Origin: Baffinella frigidus
Taxonomy: Eukaryota > Cryptophyceae > Cryptomonadales > Baffinellaceae
NCBI GenBank assembly: GCA_026770585.1
Contig: MU646979.1
Location: 34,011-55,887, forward strand
Direction: 5' to 3'
DNA length: 21,877 bases
Position 1 is the stretch's first letter. Each line of letters begins with the position of its first letter. The translations under genes and the position numbers were made by a program. Positions 10,501 through 17,700 of this stretch are shown one piece after another. The notes beneath the pieces were generated by a model that saw only the letters and a program-made list of their open reading frames with translations, was not told the origin of the DNA and did not search any database.

Positions 10501-11017
10501 CGGCGATCTTGTCGATCCCGCTTTTGCTCACCTGTGTTTTTGGGGTGCAACTCAGGTCGCGCGTTTCTGTGTTTTGAGTCGTCCACCGTCCCTCAGAGGA
10601 GGACCGACTTGCCAGTTTTCGGGTCAGACGGGATCCAGGACAGATCCAGGGACGCCCCAAAGGAGATTTGATTTGGTCGCATTCTGAGGGTTGTTTCGTG
10701 GGAGTCCAGGCTCGCGAGACAGTGCAATGTCGCAGCCTCCTCATGACACCGCCCAAGCACCCTCTTCTCACCTGCCCGAGCACAAGATTGTCGACCAGCC
10801 GCTGCTTCAGCTGGTTGTCCGCGGCGGCTCCCATCCCAAAGACGAGCGGCACCCCCGACGCCGAGTGGTTGGGGAGCGGGCAGCGTATGGGCATGAGCGG
10901 CCCAGACGGCTTGCCGGACGTCGGCGGGGGGAACCCCGAGGGCTTGCCGGACGTCGGCGGGGGGAACGGCTTCTTCGTGGGCCGGCCTCTGCCCGGGACG
11001 AACGGGATCGACGCCAT
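181..11017 (-). CDS. UBXN11: UBX domain protein 11-like (SEP/UBX p97 adaptor), 12 exons, 3' end outside window
   Basis: Joined exons in coding order: 11017-10772, 10531-10189, 9923-9863, 9010-8932, 7757-7643, 5889-5795, 5147-5022, 3838-3740, 2363-2287, 2000-1976, 660-608, 217-181. They total 1356 nt (452 codons) with matching phase at every junction and no internal stop. Residue order: Pro/Gly-rich N terminus with two PPPTSGKPSG repeats (1-82), coiled coil (about 133-175), FLKDYGLTWVG across the exon D/E junction (about 234-245), KVLSNVKKLNFVAGEGEKE (about 295-313), SEP domain with DLMDGYFPWELKDDYPDGVP (about 324-388), PFGGEG (about 402-407), then GETLFRKLPNSVIGKNRDII. The same blocks occur in the same order in animal UBXN11. 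SEP/UBX proteins are adaptors of the AAA ATPase p97/Cdc48. The UBX domain would be encoded left of base 1. Expression and exact exon choice are inferred from splice signals, phase and family similarity only. Confidence 0.87.
218..607 (-). other. UBXN11 intron K-L: telomere-like filler
   Basis: Almost entirely 7-bp G-rich units on the plus strand (TTTAGGG, TTTGGGG, TTTTGGG variants). The long open frames here, rich in Gly, Phe, Leu and Trp, are translations of the repeat. Confidence 0.8.
608..660 (-). CDS. UBXN11: UBXN11-like exon K
   Basis: The acceptor is CACACCAG before GTGTTCC; the donor is AAGCT before GTACAAC (phase 2). It encodes VFQPAAGRSKGETLFRK plus a split Leu. This corresponds to the conserved segment before the UBX domain that reads F-L-x-x-LP in UBXN11. 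The Pro comes from exon L. Confidence 0.72.
1123..1270. repeat. Foldback element, 61-bp arms
   Basis: Arms 1123-1183 and 1210-1270 are inverted copies with two mismatches. The loop is 26 bp. Arms contain GGTAGTTAGGCATACGGC and the palindrome CCTAGG. No coding capacity; MITE-like in shape. Confidence 0.92.
1712..1793 (-). pseudogene. Fused copy of exon I 3' half and exon J 5' half
   Basis: In coding direction CCTTCACG...GGCGCTGGGCC (exon I tail, with indels) runs directly into AGGAGGGGGCGCCCGCTGCC (exon J) with no intron. The join is at the predicted I/J splice junction with one base difference. It is out of frame internally and degenerate. Confidence 0.65.
1976..2000 (-). CDS. UBXN11: UBXN11-like exon J (tiny exon)
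   Basis: The acceptor is CAACCAG before GGAGGGG. One base completes the split Arg of exon I, then eight codons encode EGAPAAGG. The donor is GTCGCG; a later GTCTCA is an alternative. Exon I (phase 2) and exon K (phase 0) cannot join directly, so this exon is needed. A copy near 1712-1790 shows the I and J ends fused at exactly this junction. Confidence 0.6.
2001..2286 (-). repeat. UBXN11 intron I-J: GGGTTGA and TGTAGGG arrays
   Basis: Mostly arrays of GAGGGTT (about 2006-2036) and TGTAGGG (about 2040-2100), then mixed TTTAGGG and TTCAGGG units. Confidence 0.8.
2287..2363 (-). CDS. UBXN11: UBXN11-like exon I (PFGGEG motif)
   Basis: The acceptor is AAACGCAG before GCGCAC and the donor is GGCCG before GTAGACC (phase 2). 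It encodes 25 codons containing GADPSFTPFGGEGMALG. SEP proteins carry an F-x-G-E/Q-G-x-x-LG motif after the SEP domain, so this fits in position. Confidence 0.82.
2440..2640. repeat. TTTATGG variant array
   Basis: 7-bp unit in which the telomere-like G3 is interrupted (GGTTTAT). The variant is nearly pure here and rare elsewhere, implying local homogenisation. Confidence 0.85.
2875..3286 (-). pseudogene. Three 3'-type broken copies of exon H
   Basis: 3204-3286 encodes MDGYFPWELKNHYPD then RLQE with the GTCCTA donor kept; 3130-3151 keeps only the RLQE end and donor; 2875-2962 keeps RVEMRLQE and a scrambled upstream part. All lie downstream of intact exon H in coding direction, and none has the acceptor. 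Confidence 0.85.
3394..3602. repeat. Perfect foldback element, 93-bp arms
   Basis: Arms 3394-3486 and 3510-3602 are perfect inverted copies by reading, with a 23-bp loop. It is AT-rich compared with its surroundings. The inner end TGTGTAGTAAATTTCATTG recurs at 13921-13939. No flanking target duplication was obvious. Confidence 0.95.
3650..3735. repeat. Pure TGTAGGG array
   Basis: About a dozen consecutive TGTAGGG units ending directly at the exon H donor (GTCCTACACC on the coding strand). The filler begins within a few bases of the splice site. Confidence 0.92.
3740..3838 (-). CDS. UBXN11: UBXN11-like exon H (second half of SEP domain)
   Basis: The acceptor is CAAGCAG before GTTCTGG and the donor is CAAGAG before GTCCTAC. 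It has 33 codons, phase 0. RDLMDGYFPWELKDDYPDGV is the SEP core (D-x-x-DG-FP-EL pattern), followed by PLRVEMRLQE. Two broken copies precede it and three follow it. Confidence 0.92.
4107..4418 (-). pseudogene. Two 5'-type broken copies of exon H
   Basis: 4107-4170 encodes VLVRDLIDGYFPWELKDDYP and 4356-4418 encodes VLIRDLIDGSFPWELEDDYP. Both then enter repeat and lack the second half and donor. The acceptor region differs from that of the intact exon. They lie upstream of intact exon H in coding direction. Confidence 0.87.
4620..4958 (-). pseudogene. Three 3'-type broken copies of exon G
   Basis: Copies at 4620-4650, 4775-4832 and 4921-4958 keep the GGPLRSW...PDTK end. The middle copy keeps the GT donor context (CCAAG before GTGG). 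All lack the SEP strand KALVSYVFYSDG and the acceptor. Confidence 0.82.
5022..5147 (-). CDS. UBXN11: UBXN11-like exon G (first half of SEP domain)
   Basis: The acceptor is CAAAAG before GTGGCGG and the donor is CCAAG before GTGACAC. It has 42 codons, phase 0 at both ends. KALVSYVFYSDGVFARGGPL is the first SEP strand pair, equivalent to the Y-x-x-G-I/V-x-x-x-x-GPF pattern of SEP domains. The acceptor is AAG, the weakest in the gene. Confidence 0.85.
5276..5424 (-). pseudogene. 5'-type broken copies of exon G
   Basis: 5349-5424 encodes GPDGIRRFKEKALVSYVFYS then DG, and breaks at GTCCATTC before the GGPLRSW part. 5276-5313 is a shorter copy covering ALVSYVFYSDGV. They lie upstream of intact exon G in coding direction. 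Confidence 0.82.
5586..5707 (-). pseudogene. 3'-type broken copies of exon F
   Basis: 5656-5707 encodes KLNFVAGEGEQE plus the GTGCGTC donor. 5586-5597 keeps only the last bases of the exon plus the donor. The following intron stretch GTGCGTCTAATCACGAATCC is also copied, so the duplicated unit spans the exon-intron edge. Confidence 0.85.
5795..5889 (-). CDS. UBXN11: UBXN11-like exon F
   Basis: The acceptor is CGGCAG before AGGAGGCG. The phase-1 G of exon E completes a Glu codon. The donor is AAGGAG before GTGCGTC, phase 0. It encodes EEASGPPEELDPAKVLSNVK followed by KLNFVAGEGEKE, the segment just before the SEP domain. It is the only copy with both splice sites. Confidence 0.87.
5990..6473 (-). 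pseudogene. Three 5'-type broken copies of exon F
   Basis: Copies at 5990-6049, 6191-6252 and 6430-6473 encode variants of EESGPPEEFDPAKVLSNVK or its start. The first two have AGCAG acceptors. All stop before FVAGEG and lack the donor. They lie upstream of intact exon F in coding direction. Confidence 0.87.
6325..6409. repeat. 20-bp tandem repeat with one inverted copy
   Basis: Three direct copies of TTTCTGATGGCAACGCTCCA (6350-6369, 6370-6389, 6390-6409), preceded by an inverted copy (about 6325-6349). The inverted-plus-direct layout would form a strong hairpin. Confidence 0.9.
6790..7501 (-). pseudogene. 3'-type broken copies of exon E
   Basis: Copies at 7441-7501, about 7339-7373, 7193-7260, about 6993-7022 and 6790-6846. 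The best two keep the WQPGVAQGAPVADVPQG-like end and a GT donor. None has the acceptor or the VGTDEDGAP start. Confidence 0.82.
7072..7176. repeat. Small foldback element
   Basis: Arms 7072-7088 and 7160-7176 (TATCCCGTAAGTGGCCA and its inverse, one mismatch) enclose a second hairpin GGGGGTC/GACCCCC and the motif CCTAGG, also found in the 1123-1270 foldback. Probably the same element family. Confidence 0.75.
7643..7757 (-). CDS. UBXN11: UBXN11-like exon E
   Basis: The acceptor is ATTGGCAG before GTTGGC; the donor is CAAG before GTGCGACC (phase 1). It encodes VGTDEDGAPLVKPEEVLKPA then GMWQPGVAQGAPAADVPQ. The VG start completes the DYGLTWVG motif. In UBXN11 a similar acidic segment with a W-x-PG element lies here. 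Confidence 0.82.
8121..8176. repeat. Overlapping alternative hairpins
   Basis: CATGCACATTTTT (8121-8133) pairs with 8141-8153, and 8135-8153 can instead pair with 8158-8176 (GGGGGGAAAAATGTGCATG against CATGCACATTTTCCCCCCC). The middle segment has two exclusive partners. Confidence 0.85.
8271..8722 (-). pseudogene. 3'-type broken copies of exon D
   Basis: Copies at 8271-8318 (MRKFLKDYSLT), 8526-8580 and 8677-8722 (MGKFLKDYGLT) keep the 3' end and GTGAGCC-like donor. Two tiny remnants lie near 8393 and 8790. None has the exon D acceptor and start. Confidence 0.85.
8334..8953. repeat. Direct duplication of about 220 bp, about 400 bp apart
   Basis: 8334-8554 and 8736-8953 are near-identical and include CCCCAAACGTTGAATAACCC and GATAGTACAAAATAGCAAAA. 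The second copy ends inside intact exon D, so the duplicated unit carries the exon D edge. Confidence 0.9.
8932..9010 (-). CDS. UBXN11: UBXN11-like exon D (FLKDYGLTW block)
   Basis: The acceptor is ACCCAG before GGCGGATG and the donor is CTGG before GTGAGCC. It encodes RALEADNVEMRKFLKDYGLTW. With exon E this gives DYGLTWVG, a strongly recognisable UBXN11 signature. It is the only complete copy of this exon; one broken copy lies upstream and several lie downstream in coding direction. Confidence 0.9.
9115..9160 (-). pseudogene. 5'-type broken copy of exon D
   Basis: GGTTAG before GCCGAG, encoding AERNRALDLDNIEMQ. It stops before FLKDYGLTW. It is the only copy upstream of intact exon D in coding direction, and it keeps the 5' end. 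Confidence 0.85.
9176..9415. repeat. TTTGGGG variant array
   Basis: Nearly pure GGGGTTT units with a short TTTATGG interruption (about 9268-9300). Strand-biased G-rich run on plus. Confidence 0.9.
9509..9705. repeat. Four-copy 49-bp minisatellite
   Basis: GGGGTTTACTATGTTTAC starts near-identical units at 9509, 9558, 9607 and 9656, exactly 49 bp (seven times seven) apart. Each unit also has a CATACCC and GGTTCGGG part. Confidence 0.9.
9702..9722 (-). pseudogene. 3'-type remnant of exon C
   Basis: GAGATGCTTCGGCG followed by GAAC where intact exon C has GAGATGCTGCGACG and GTAC. Only the 3' end is present and the donor GT is lost. Short, so a weaker case. Confidence 0.55.
9863..9923 (-). CDS. 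UBXN11: UBXN11-like exon C
   Basis: The acceptor is CACAGCAG before GCGAGAGC and the donor is GACG before GTACACTC. It enters at phase 1 and leaves at phase 2, encoding GESSPQKPEEKLARMKEMLR plus a split Arg. The phases on both sides fit exons B and D exactly. The helical, charged composition continues the coiled coil. Confidence 0.78.
9924..10188 (-). repeat. UBXN11 intron B-C: telomere-like filler
   Basis: TTTAGGG and TTTGGGG units run from the acceptor of exon C almost to exon B. It is the last telomere-like array before the repeat-free promoter zone. Confidence 0.85.
10189..10531 (-). CDS. UBXN11: UBXN11-like exon B (coiled coil)
   Basis: The acceptor is AACACAG before GTGAGC; the donor is AAGG before GTGGGAGT (phase 1). 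The exon encodes a Lys/Pro/Ala-rich stretch, then EDMSLVTAMAGRLRHAEEAS and a heptad-like segment ending AEIAKLKAQL. This matches in position and character the coiled coil that follows the N terminus in UBXN11. GC content is much higher than in the flanking introns. Confidence 0.85.
10532..10771 (-). other. UBXN11 intron A-B, repeat-free
   Basis: 240 bp without telomere-like units. A short coding-like stretch (SLDLSWIPSDPKTGKSVLL) precedes a stop near 10594 on the minus strand. No known family was recognised and it was not included in the gene model. Confidence 0.6.
10772..11017 (-). CDS. UBXN11: UBXN11-like exon A (start codon)
   Basis: This exon has 82 codons and begins at the ATG on the complement of 11015-11017. 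It encodes a low-complexity N terminus with two tandem PPPTSGKPSG copies, then ADNQLKQRLVDNLVLGQ. It ends CAG before a GTGAGAAG donor, phase 0. The start is the first ATG of the frame and faces the divergent gene. The N terminus itself is not conserved in the family. Confidence 0.8.
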
Positions 11018-11403
11018 CGAGAGTCAATCCACAAACGAAAAACGCCGTTTTCTGTCATCCTAAAGTCACTTTGAACTTGTAAAGTGGCCAACAGTCGACA
11101 ATTTCCCACCTAAACGGGGGGTATCGCTTTCCGTGACGCAAGGACCGGCCGCCTTTCTCCTAGTATCCAGGTCTGCTCTCCTCCTCCAGGCTGCGGTGGC
11201 GTCGCTGCACCTGTTGAAAGGAGGAGGTGACCGGGCTTCCTGCGGTGAGGCGGTTCCGGAAAATCGCTAGATCGGCCCTTTTGCGGGAGAGAGCCTTGAA
11301 TGTTCGCCAAGCTACTGATCGGGGACTTTCTGACAAACGACTGTTGCTGGCCTGGTGCAGGCGCGGACGGAGCAGCGCTGGTATGCAGCGAAGGAGCGGT
11401 ACA
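11018..11403. promoter_or_regulatory. Shared bidirectional promoter and 5' UTR region
   Basis: This is 386 bp between the divergent start codons. It has no telomere-like repeats. I see no TATA box. A CTCCTCCT (about 11180) faces an AGGAGGAG (about 11218), and AAAGTCACTTTG sits near 11082. A GAG-GTGACC at about 11225 and GGTGCAG at about 11357 could bound a 5' UTR intron on the ABC-F side. That is speculative. Confidence 0.6.
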
Positions 11404-11775
11404 ATGCAGGCGCACAGAACGCTGTTTGCGGCCATCGCGGTGTCGATGTGCACCGGGGCGGCCGCGTTCTTCGGCGGGCATGCACCAGGCTTGCTGCCGA
11501 GCGCCGCCTTACGGTCAAACACGCAGGGGTCTGTGTCGCTGCGGCCAGCGCCCATACCGCTGCTGTCGACCGTCCGGCGGCGTGGAGAGGCGTGGGGGGC
11601 AGGCGTTGTGATGATGGCGAAGAAAAAGCTCACAGACGCGCAGATCAAGGCGCTCCAGGCGCTGGAGCAGTTCGAGGCGATAGAGACGGCGGGGGCGCCG
11701 GCGCCGGTGGTCGAGGAGCCCAAGATGGAGAAGAAGAAGACGAAGAAGAAGAAGGGCCCGTGGGTCCCCGGCCAG
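11404..11775 (+). CDS. ABCF: ABC-F exon 1 (bipartite plastid presequence)
   Basis: This exon has 124 codons. The start TLFAAIAVSMCTGAAAFFGG has the hydrophobic core and Ala/Phe cleavage motif of red-type secondary plastid proteins. It is followed by a Ser/Arg/Pro-rich acid-poor stretch and VVMMAKKKLTDAQIKALQAL. The C-terminal end is Lys-rich. It ends GGCCAG before GTGCCACT, phase 0. Reading on without splicing hits a stop at 11794-11796. Confidence 0.88.
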
Positions 11776-14700
11776 GTGCCACTCCCTCCAATCTAAACGC
11801 CTGCCCCGACCTCTCCACACCAGCCGCCTCCCCAAAATGGGGCACATCCCCCCCGGGCCGCCCACAGCGCCCACCCACGCACGCTGGCCACGCTGACCAC
11901 CCGCCCCGGAGCGAGGATGGTGCGCCCCGGCCAGCGCTGACTCCTCGTGGGCGCGCCCGAGCACAGGACGCCGAGAAGGAGGGAGCCGCGGCGGACAGCG
12001 TGCCCGACATCGCAGCCGCCGCACCTGAGGCGGAGGCGGCGCCTGCCCCGGTGGTTGTGGAGGAGGAGGAGGCGCTCGCGCCCGTGATGGCGAAGGATGA
12101 GAAGGCTGAGGTTCGCGACCCCCGTACGCCTGCTGACTTCTGGGATGTTTTACGACCGGTCATATTTGATGTTTTACGACCGGTCATATTTGCGACTGTG
12201 ATAAGGTGGACGCCCTGATTACGGCGCCAGCCTAATTGCGGCATTCCGTGTCATGGACTCTCTTCAAAGATTCAAAGATCTTCAAGAGTCGAGTGTCCTG
12301 TACCACTGCTGACATCTTGGATATTTTCCGACTGTTTACAAAATGGGGCACATTTAGTTGACAGCAGGATGCCCGCCCTAATCCCGGCGTCAAAACCTGA
12401 AGGCGGCATTCCGTATCACCTTGACCGTATTGCATACTTTACCACCCTCATCAATGCCAGAATTAGGCTGACACCGGAATTAGTTCACCCACCCTTTAGA
12501 GCCATTCCGGTAGGACTTGTCGCGATTTCGATTTCGGGATTTGAGAATTTCAGACTTCTTTTGTACCATGAGATTTGAAACGGTGCGTTTTAAAACGTTT
12601 TACGCCCTTTGAAACCTTTTGAAGTCTGAAATCTTGAAATCTCGAAGTCGAAAACGCGACAAGTCCTACCGGAATAGCTCTATTAGATATTTTCCTGGTA
12701 CTTTACTTTGTCTGCTGGGGTCGTGATGGGGTGCATCTCCACTTTCGGCGTTTAGGGTGTATGCTTACCCTAAACCCTAAACCCTAAGACCTAAACCCTA
12801 AACCCTAAGACCTAAACCTTAAACCCTCAACCACGTCGAGTACTGGTCCGCTCAAGCCACACAGCGGGCTACCAAGGGATTCTTGGTGGATATCAACAAA
12901 GAATCGGTTAGGACGTCCGCAGGACCACCCTCTGTCCCACCCTGGAGGCAGGGTGGGGGTATTTTGAGCATTCTTAAGTCAACTCCCCTTGGAATGGACT
13001 GAGATCTCAGTCCCCCGTGATGAATGGATCTGGTACAAAACGGTCTTATAAGTATCTTAGTGGTACAAATCCTGTCAACTTTTGCGATAAAGGGTTATTC
13101 GGGATTGGCCGCAAGTCCCCTCCAGGGTGGTGCACGGTATTGCCGACCGTAGGGTCCTATGGATTATTCACTTGTGGGGTATTCACGAAATCCCTTCCTA
13201 GGCCGCTGTGTGGTCTACAACCCGGACAGGAGGATCATCGCCACTCAAAAGACTACAGGGGACCGGAATTGGATCCTTTTCTTCAGATTGTACCGGGAAT
13301 GGTCACGTGTTGCCCGGATGTCCGGGCAAGAGAGTCGCGTGTAGCCTTTTTGAGCGGGGAGGAGGATGGCTCTAGCAGTCGCACGTTCTAACTCCGAAAC
13401 CCCAAACCCCAAACCCCAAACCCCAAACCCCAAACCCCAAACTCGAAGCTGAAACCCGAAGCCCGAAACACGAAACACGAAACACGAAACACGAAAATCG
13501 AAACCCGAAAACAGGAGGCGGGGGAGGAGGGGGACGGCGGGAAACCCGAAAACAGAAAACAGAAAAACCGAAACCCAAAACCCGAAACCCGAAAACAGGA
13601 GCAGGGCAAGCAGAAGAAGAAGGGTGGCATCGCTGGGGGGCTCCTCGACGAGGTAGCGTTTACTGTTCCACTCAGAAGGCTACATGGACCACTTTGTACC
13701 GGAATTGCAGCCGTTTCTTCCATTTGTATTGGAAATTGGTCACGCTACGCCCGGATGAGTGGTCATCGTAGCCTCTTGAGGATTTGGTATGGGGTTCGGA
13801 GTGTGGGGTTCAGGGTATGGGGTTTGGGGGGGGCGGGGGGGCGGGTTTCACATCTGTCGGCCGCGAAATATGAAAATTACTACACGAATGCTTTAATATT
13901 ACTAGTAAAAATCATTGTTGTGTGTAGTAAATTTCATTGCCAGAAAGTTTTGAATTAGAACCGTTTTCCTAAGAAATTGGCATACGGTGACGGTTCGCTA
14001 CCAGCACCGTCAACTTTAGTAAGTCGTGAGATTGTTTGATTGTTTTCGCGGCCGAGAGGTGTGGAACCCGCGCTAGGTCACGGGTGCCACTCGAGGCTGG
14101 AAGAGGGAGTATTTTAAATGTGGAGTTGTTAAATTTAGTACCAGTCACGGGCAGGCTTGGTCACGTTCCTGGGGGAATTCCCCCAGGAACGTGACCAAAC
14201 GCGATATTTGTGTGAAAATTACTACACAGCGGTCCACTTGTAAAGGACTTGTAAAGTTAAAACTTTTAAAATAGTCACATTTATAGCCTCGAGTTGTGTA
14301 CGACAACATCCACTTAGCAGGCACCGGTGACTTCGGGAATCTGTCCAAAGTTGATTCTCGCCCGGGAAATACGCCAAAAGTCAGCAAACCTCGCCCGGAA
14401 ATCCGGGCGAAAAGGACAACGGTGGCTGCTGAGTGGAACTTCAGCATTAACCTAGTTTCGGAGGGGGCCCTATCGACCGTTTTGCACAGGAACATGTTTA
14501 CCTAACACTCGTAACTTAGGGGTTCCTATTGTGAAGTTGTAGCCCTGAAGATTCTAAGAATCTTTGCGATTGGAACCCCCAAGTTACGAGTGTCAGGGAA
14601 CAAGATACAGGCGATCGGGAAGTGCCGAGACCCCGAGGCGGGCCCGTCCGGACCTCTGTGGGGACGTTCGGGGCTTTAACTTTTGACCCCGTGTGCCGAT

Positions 14701-17700
14701 TTTACTTTTCTCGACGGTTCTGGAATCATGAGGACGCCCTCTTTCAATCACTAGATGGAATGTATGGCGCCAGAGGCCCAGAAACAGGTCCGCCGTTTTA
14801 GTCAACTTTCCACGAACAAAGCGAGTTTTTGGCATCTTCATGTGCTCCGCTGGAGATACTTCAACGAGTGGGTTTGGAGAGGGCGTGATGAGAAATTCAG
14901 AACCGTCGAGAAAAGTGAAATCGGCAGAGGGGATCAGAAGTTAGAGGACACATGTTTTTGGGATTTTCACATTCCTATAGGAATGGCTCAAAGGGTTGGG
15001 GCCCTCTCTAGTTTCGGCACCTTCCAACTGCGGTATCAATTCAGCATCACCCTACCGTATTGCATACAGTAGCACCCTACGGAATGCCGGAATTATGCCT
15101 GAACCCTACACCCTAAACCCCAACCCCCGTAAACCCCAACCCTCAACCCTACACCCTGAACCCCAACCCCCCGAAATCGTGTACACTAGCTAATGCATGA
15201 TATGGTGGAAACTGGGGGGTTTAGGGGGGTTGGGGTTTAGGGTGTAGGGTTCAGGCATAATTCCGGCATTCCGTAGGGTGCTACCGTATGCAATACGGTA
15301 GGGTGATGCTAAATTGATACCGCAGTTGGAACGACACAAGACATGGCGGTTACCCTAAAATCTGGACCATAAACCGAGAACCCGTCAGCCTAAAGCCTAA
15401 AACCCAAACCTTAAACCCCAAGCCCTCAACCCTAAACCATAAACACTAAACCCCAAACCCCACACCCCAAACCCCAAAACCCAAACCCCAAACCCCAAGC
15501 CCCAACCCCCAAACCCTAACCGCAGTTGTTCTCGGGGGAGGAGGAGGGGACGTGAGACCCGTTCGCAGAAGTCAACTTCTAATTTATGATCTGGCGAAAA
15601 CTATACATGCCATGGCGGGATCCCGAAACCCTAAACACTTCACCCTCAACACTAGACCTCAAACGGGATCCCCAAACCCTCAACCTTTCCCCCTCAACGC
15701 TAAACCCTAACAGCAGTTGTTCTCGGGGGAGGAGGAGGAACCGTTTCACCCCATCACTAAACCCTAAACAATAACAATAAAAAAATTTAAAAAAAAAACC
15801 TAAACCCCGAACCCTAAACCCCAAACCCCAAACCCTTGACAGTTGTTCGCGGGCGAGGAGGAGGAGGCGTTCGACTCGTTCGCGGAAGACTACTCTAATT
15901 TATGACATCACGAAAACTACACATGCCATGGCGGGAATCCTAAGCCCCTAAACCCTAAACCCCACACCCTGAATACAGTTGTACGCGGGGGAGGAGGAGA
16001 AGGAAGCGTTCGACCCCATCACTAAACACTAAAAAATAAAATAACCCCTAAAAATAAAATAACCCCTAAAAACAAAATAAAACAACCCCTAAAAATAACC
16101 CCTAAACCCTAAATCTCAATCGCAGCTGTTCGCGGGGGAGGAGGAGGAGGCGTTCGACCCGTTCGCGGAAGACCCTGACGAGGCCCCCAAGCTCTCCAAG
16201 AAGAAGCAGGTTCACCCCTAAACTTTAAACCTTCAGGATTTAAGTTAAATCTTCAACCCTAAACCATAAACCCTAAACTACAAACCCTAAACTACAAACT
16301 CTAAACCCGCAACCCTCCACCATCAACCCTCAACCCTAAACCCTAAACCCTAAACTACAAACCCTAAACTACAAACCCTAACTACAAACTCTAAACCCTA
16401 AACTCTAAACCCTAAACCTAAACCCTAAACCCTAAACCCTAAACCCTAAACCCTAAACCCTAAACCCTAAACCCAGCACCCCAACCCCCAATCCCCAATC
16501 TCCAATCCCAACCTCTCAACGCTTCACCCTAACCCCCAACCCCGCATCCAGGGCAAGGAGAAGAAGGGGAAGAAGGGCGCGGTTGCGGAGAGCGAGGCGG
16601 GGGTGGTTTCGGAGGATGGGGAGGAGGAGGTGGAGGTGGAGGTCAAGGTTGCGAAGAAGCGCCCGCCGCCCAAGGTCGCACACCCTACCCCCCAAAAACT
16701 GAACCCGAAACCCGAAATCACACCCTGCCCCACGCCACGCGTGAGAGGTTAAGATCATGCCAAGGTCTTACCCACCCGAACCCCAACCCCAAAACCCATA
16801 CCCTACACCTCAAACCCCAAACTCTAACACCTGTGGAGGAGCCCGAGGTCAAGGTTGCGAAGAAGCGCCCGCCGCCCAAGGTCTTACCCTAACCTAGAAC
16901 CTAGAAGGTTGTACCCTGAACCTGGAACCCCAAGGTCTTACCCTGAACCTAGAACCTAGAACCCTAAACTCCTAACTGTGAACCGTGCACCATGAACCCT
17001 AAACCCCTAACCATGAACCATGAACCATGAACCCTAAACTTTAAACCCTAAACCCTAAACCCTACACCCTACACCCTACACCCTACACCCTGAACCCTAA
17101 ACCCTACACCCTAAAGACTAAAGCACACCCTACCCCACGCCGGGCCACACGTGAGAACTTCGCAACGCAGCGTTGTGAAGTTCGTCGATTTCCTAACCCC
17201 CAATCCCCAAACCCCAAACCCCAAACCCCAGATCTCAATCACCAAACACCAACTCCAAACCCCAAACTCCAAACCCCAAACCCCAAACTCCAAACCCCAA
17301 GCCCCAAACCCCAAACTCCACACCCCAAACCCCCCGAAACCAGATGCGGAGCACAGCCAGGCTTCGTGTCCCTGCCGAACACCGAAATCAAAGGGGGGGT
17401 GGGGTCGTAGTCCAAAAAAAAAACTAGAAACCCTAAACCCTGACCTCCGACACCTCGGCGCAGCCAGGCTTCGTGTCCCTGCGCCTCAAACCCCAGACAC
17501 CACACTCTGCACCCTACACTCAACCCCACGAACCAAAAACCAAAAAAAAAGAGAGAGAAAAAGAAACCAGAAATCCAAAACCCTAGACCCTGAACCCCAA
17601 ACCCCGAAACTAGGTGCGGATCGACACCTCAGCGCAGCCAGGCTTCGTGTCCCTGCGCCTCAAGAACATCGGCATCACCTTCAAGGGCCAGGCACGCGCC

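Larger units (their letters stand above)
12111..13598 (+). other. ABC-F intron 2
   Basis: Contains a 24-bp tandem duplication (12144-12191), two relatives of the 15022-15331 element (about 12205-12260, 12370-12475), an imperfect foldback (12498-12681), CCCTAAA units (12759-12830), a small hairpin CCCACCCT/AGGGTGGG (about 12936-12959), a 13235-13352 repeat and a CCCCAAA/CGAAACA array (13396-13590). Confidence 0.72.
13653..16125 (+). other. ABC-F intron 3 (longest intron)
   Basis: 2473 bp holding five or more foldbacks (13871-13939, 14158-14199, 14501-14598, 14678-14943, 15022-15331), a dispersed element (about 14080-14115), CCCTAAA arrays (15360-15520) and four broken exon 4 copies (15526-16019). 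No gene was recognised in the open frames. Confidence 0.8.
16675..17613 (+). other. ABC-F intron 5
   Basis: CCCTAAA, CCCTGAA and CCCTACA arrays, a copy of the exon 5 3' end (16835-16880), repeats of the donor start AAGGTCTTACCC (about 16762, 16878, 16930), CCCCAAA arrays (about 17195-17335) and two exon 6 copies (17344-17376, 17446-17489). Confidence 0.8.

Noticed and set aside
10134-10687. Long plus-strand frames opposite exon B
   Set aside because: They are shadows of the GC-rich minus-strand exon, which has family similarity and matching splice phases.
11355-12218. 287-codon frame through ABC-F exons 1 and 2
   Set aside because: It is the wrong frame in exon 1 and only picks up the exon 2 frame by chance. 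The exon 1 frame has the presequence, and the intron has clear GT-AG ends.
14296-14505. Small gene inside intron 3
   Set aside because: A 69-codon frame with no recognisable family, overlapping the 14391-14410 hairpin and lying between foldbacks.
15526-16209. Five alternative or tandem coding exons 4
   Set aside because: The first has an in-frame stop, and none of the first four has a donor or the second half. They are better explained as broken copies.
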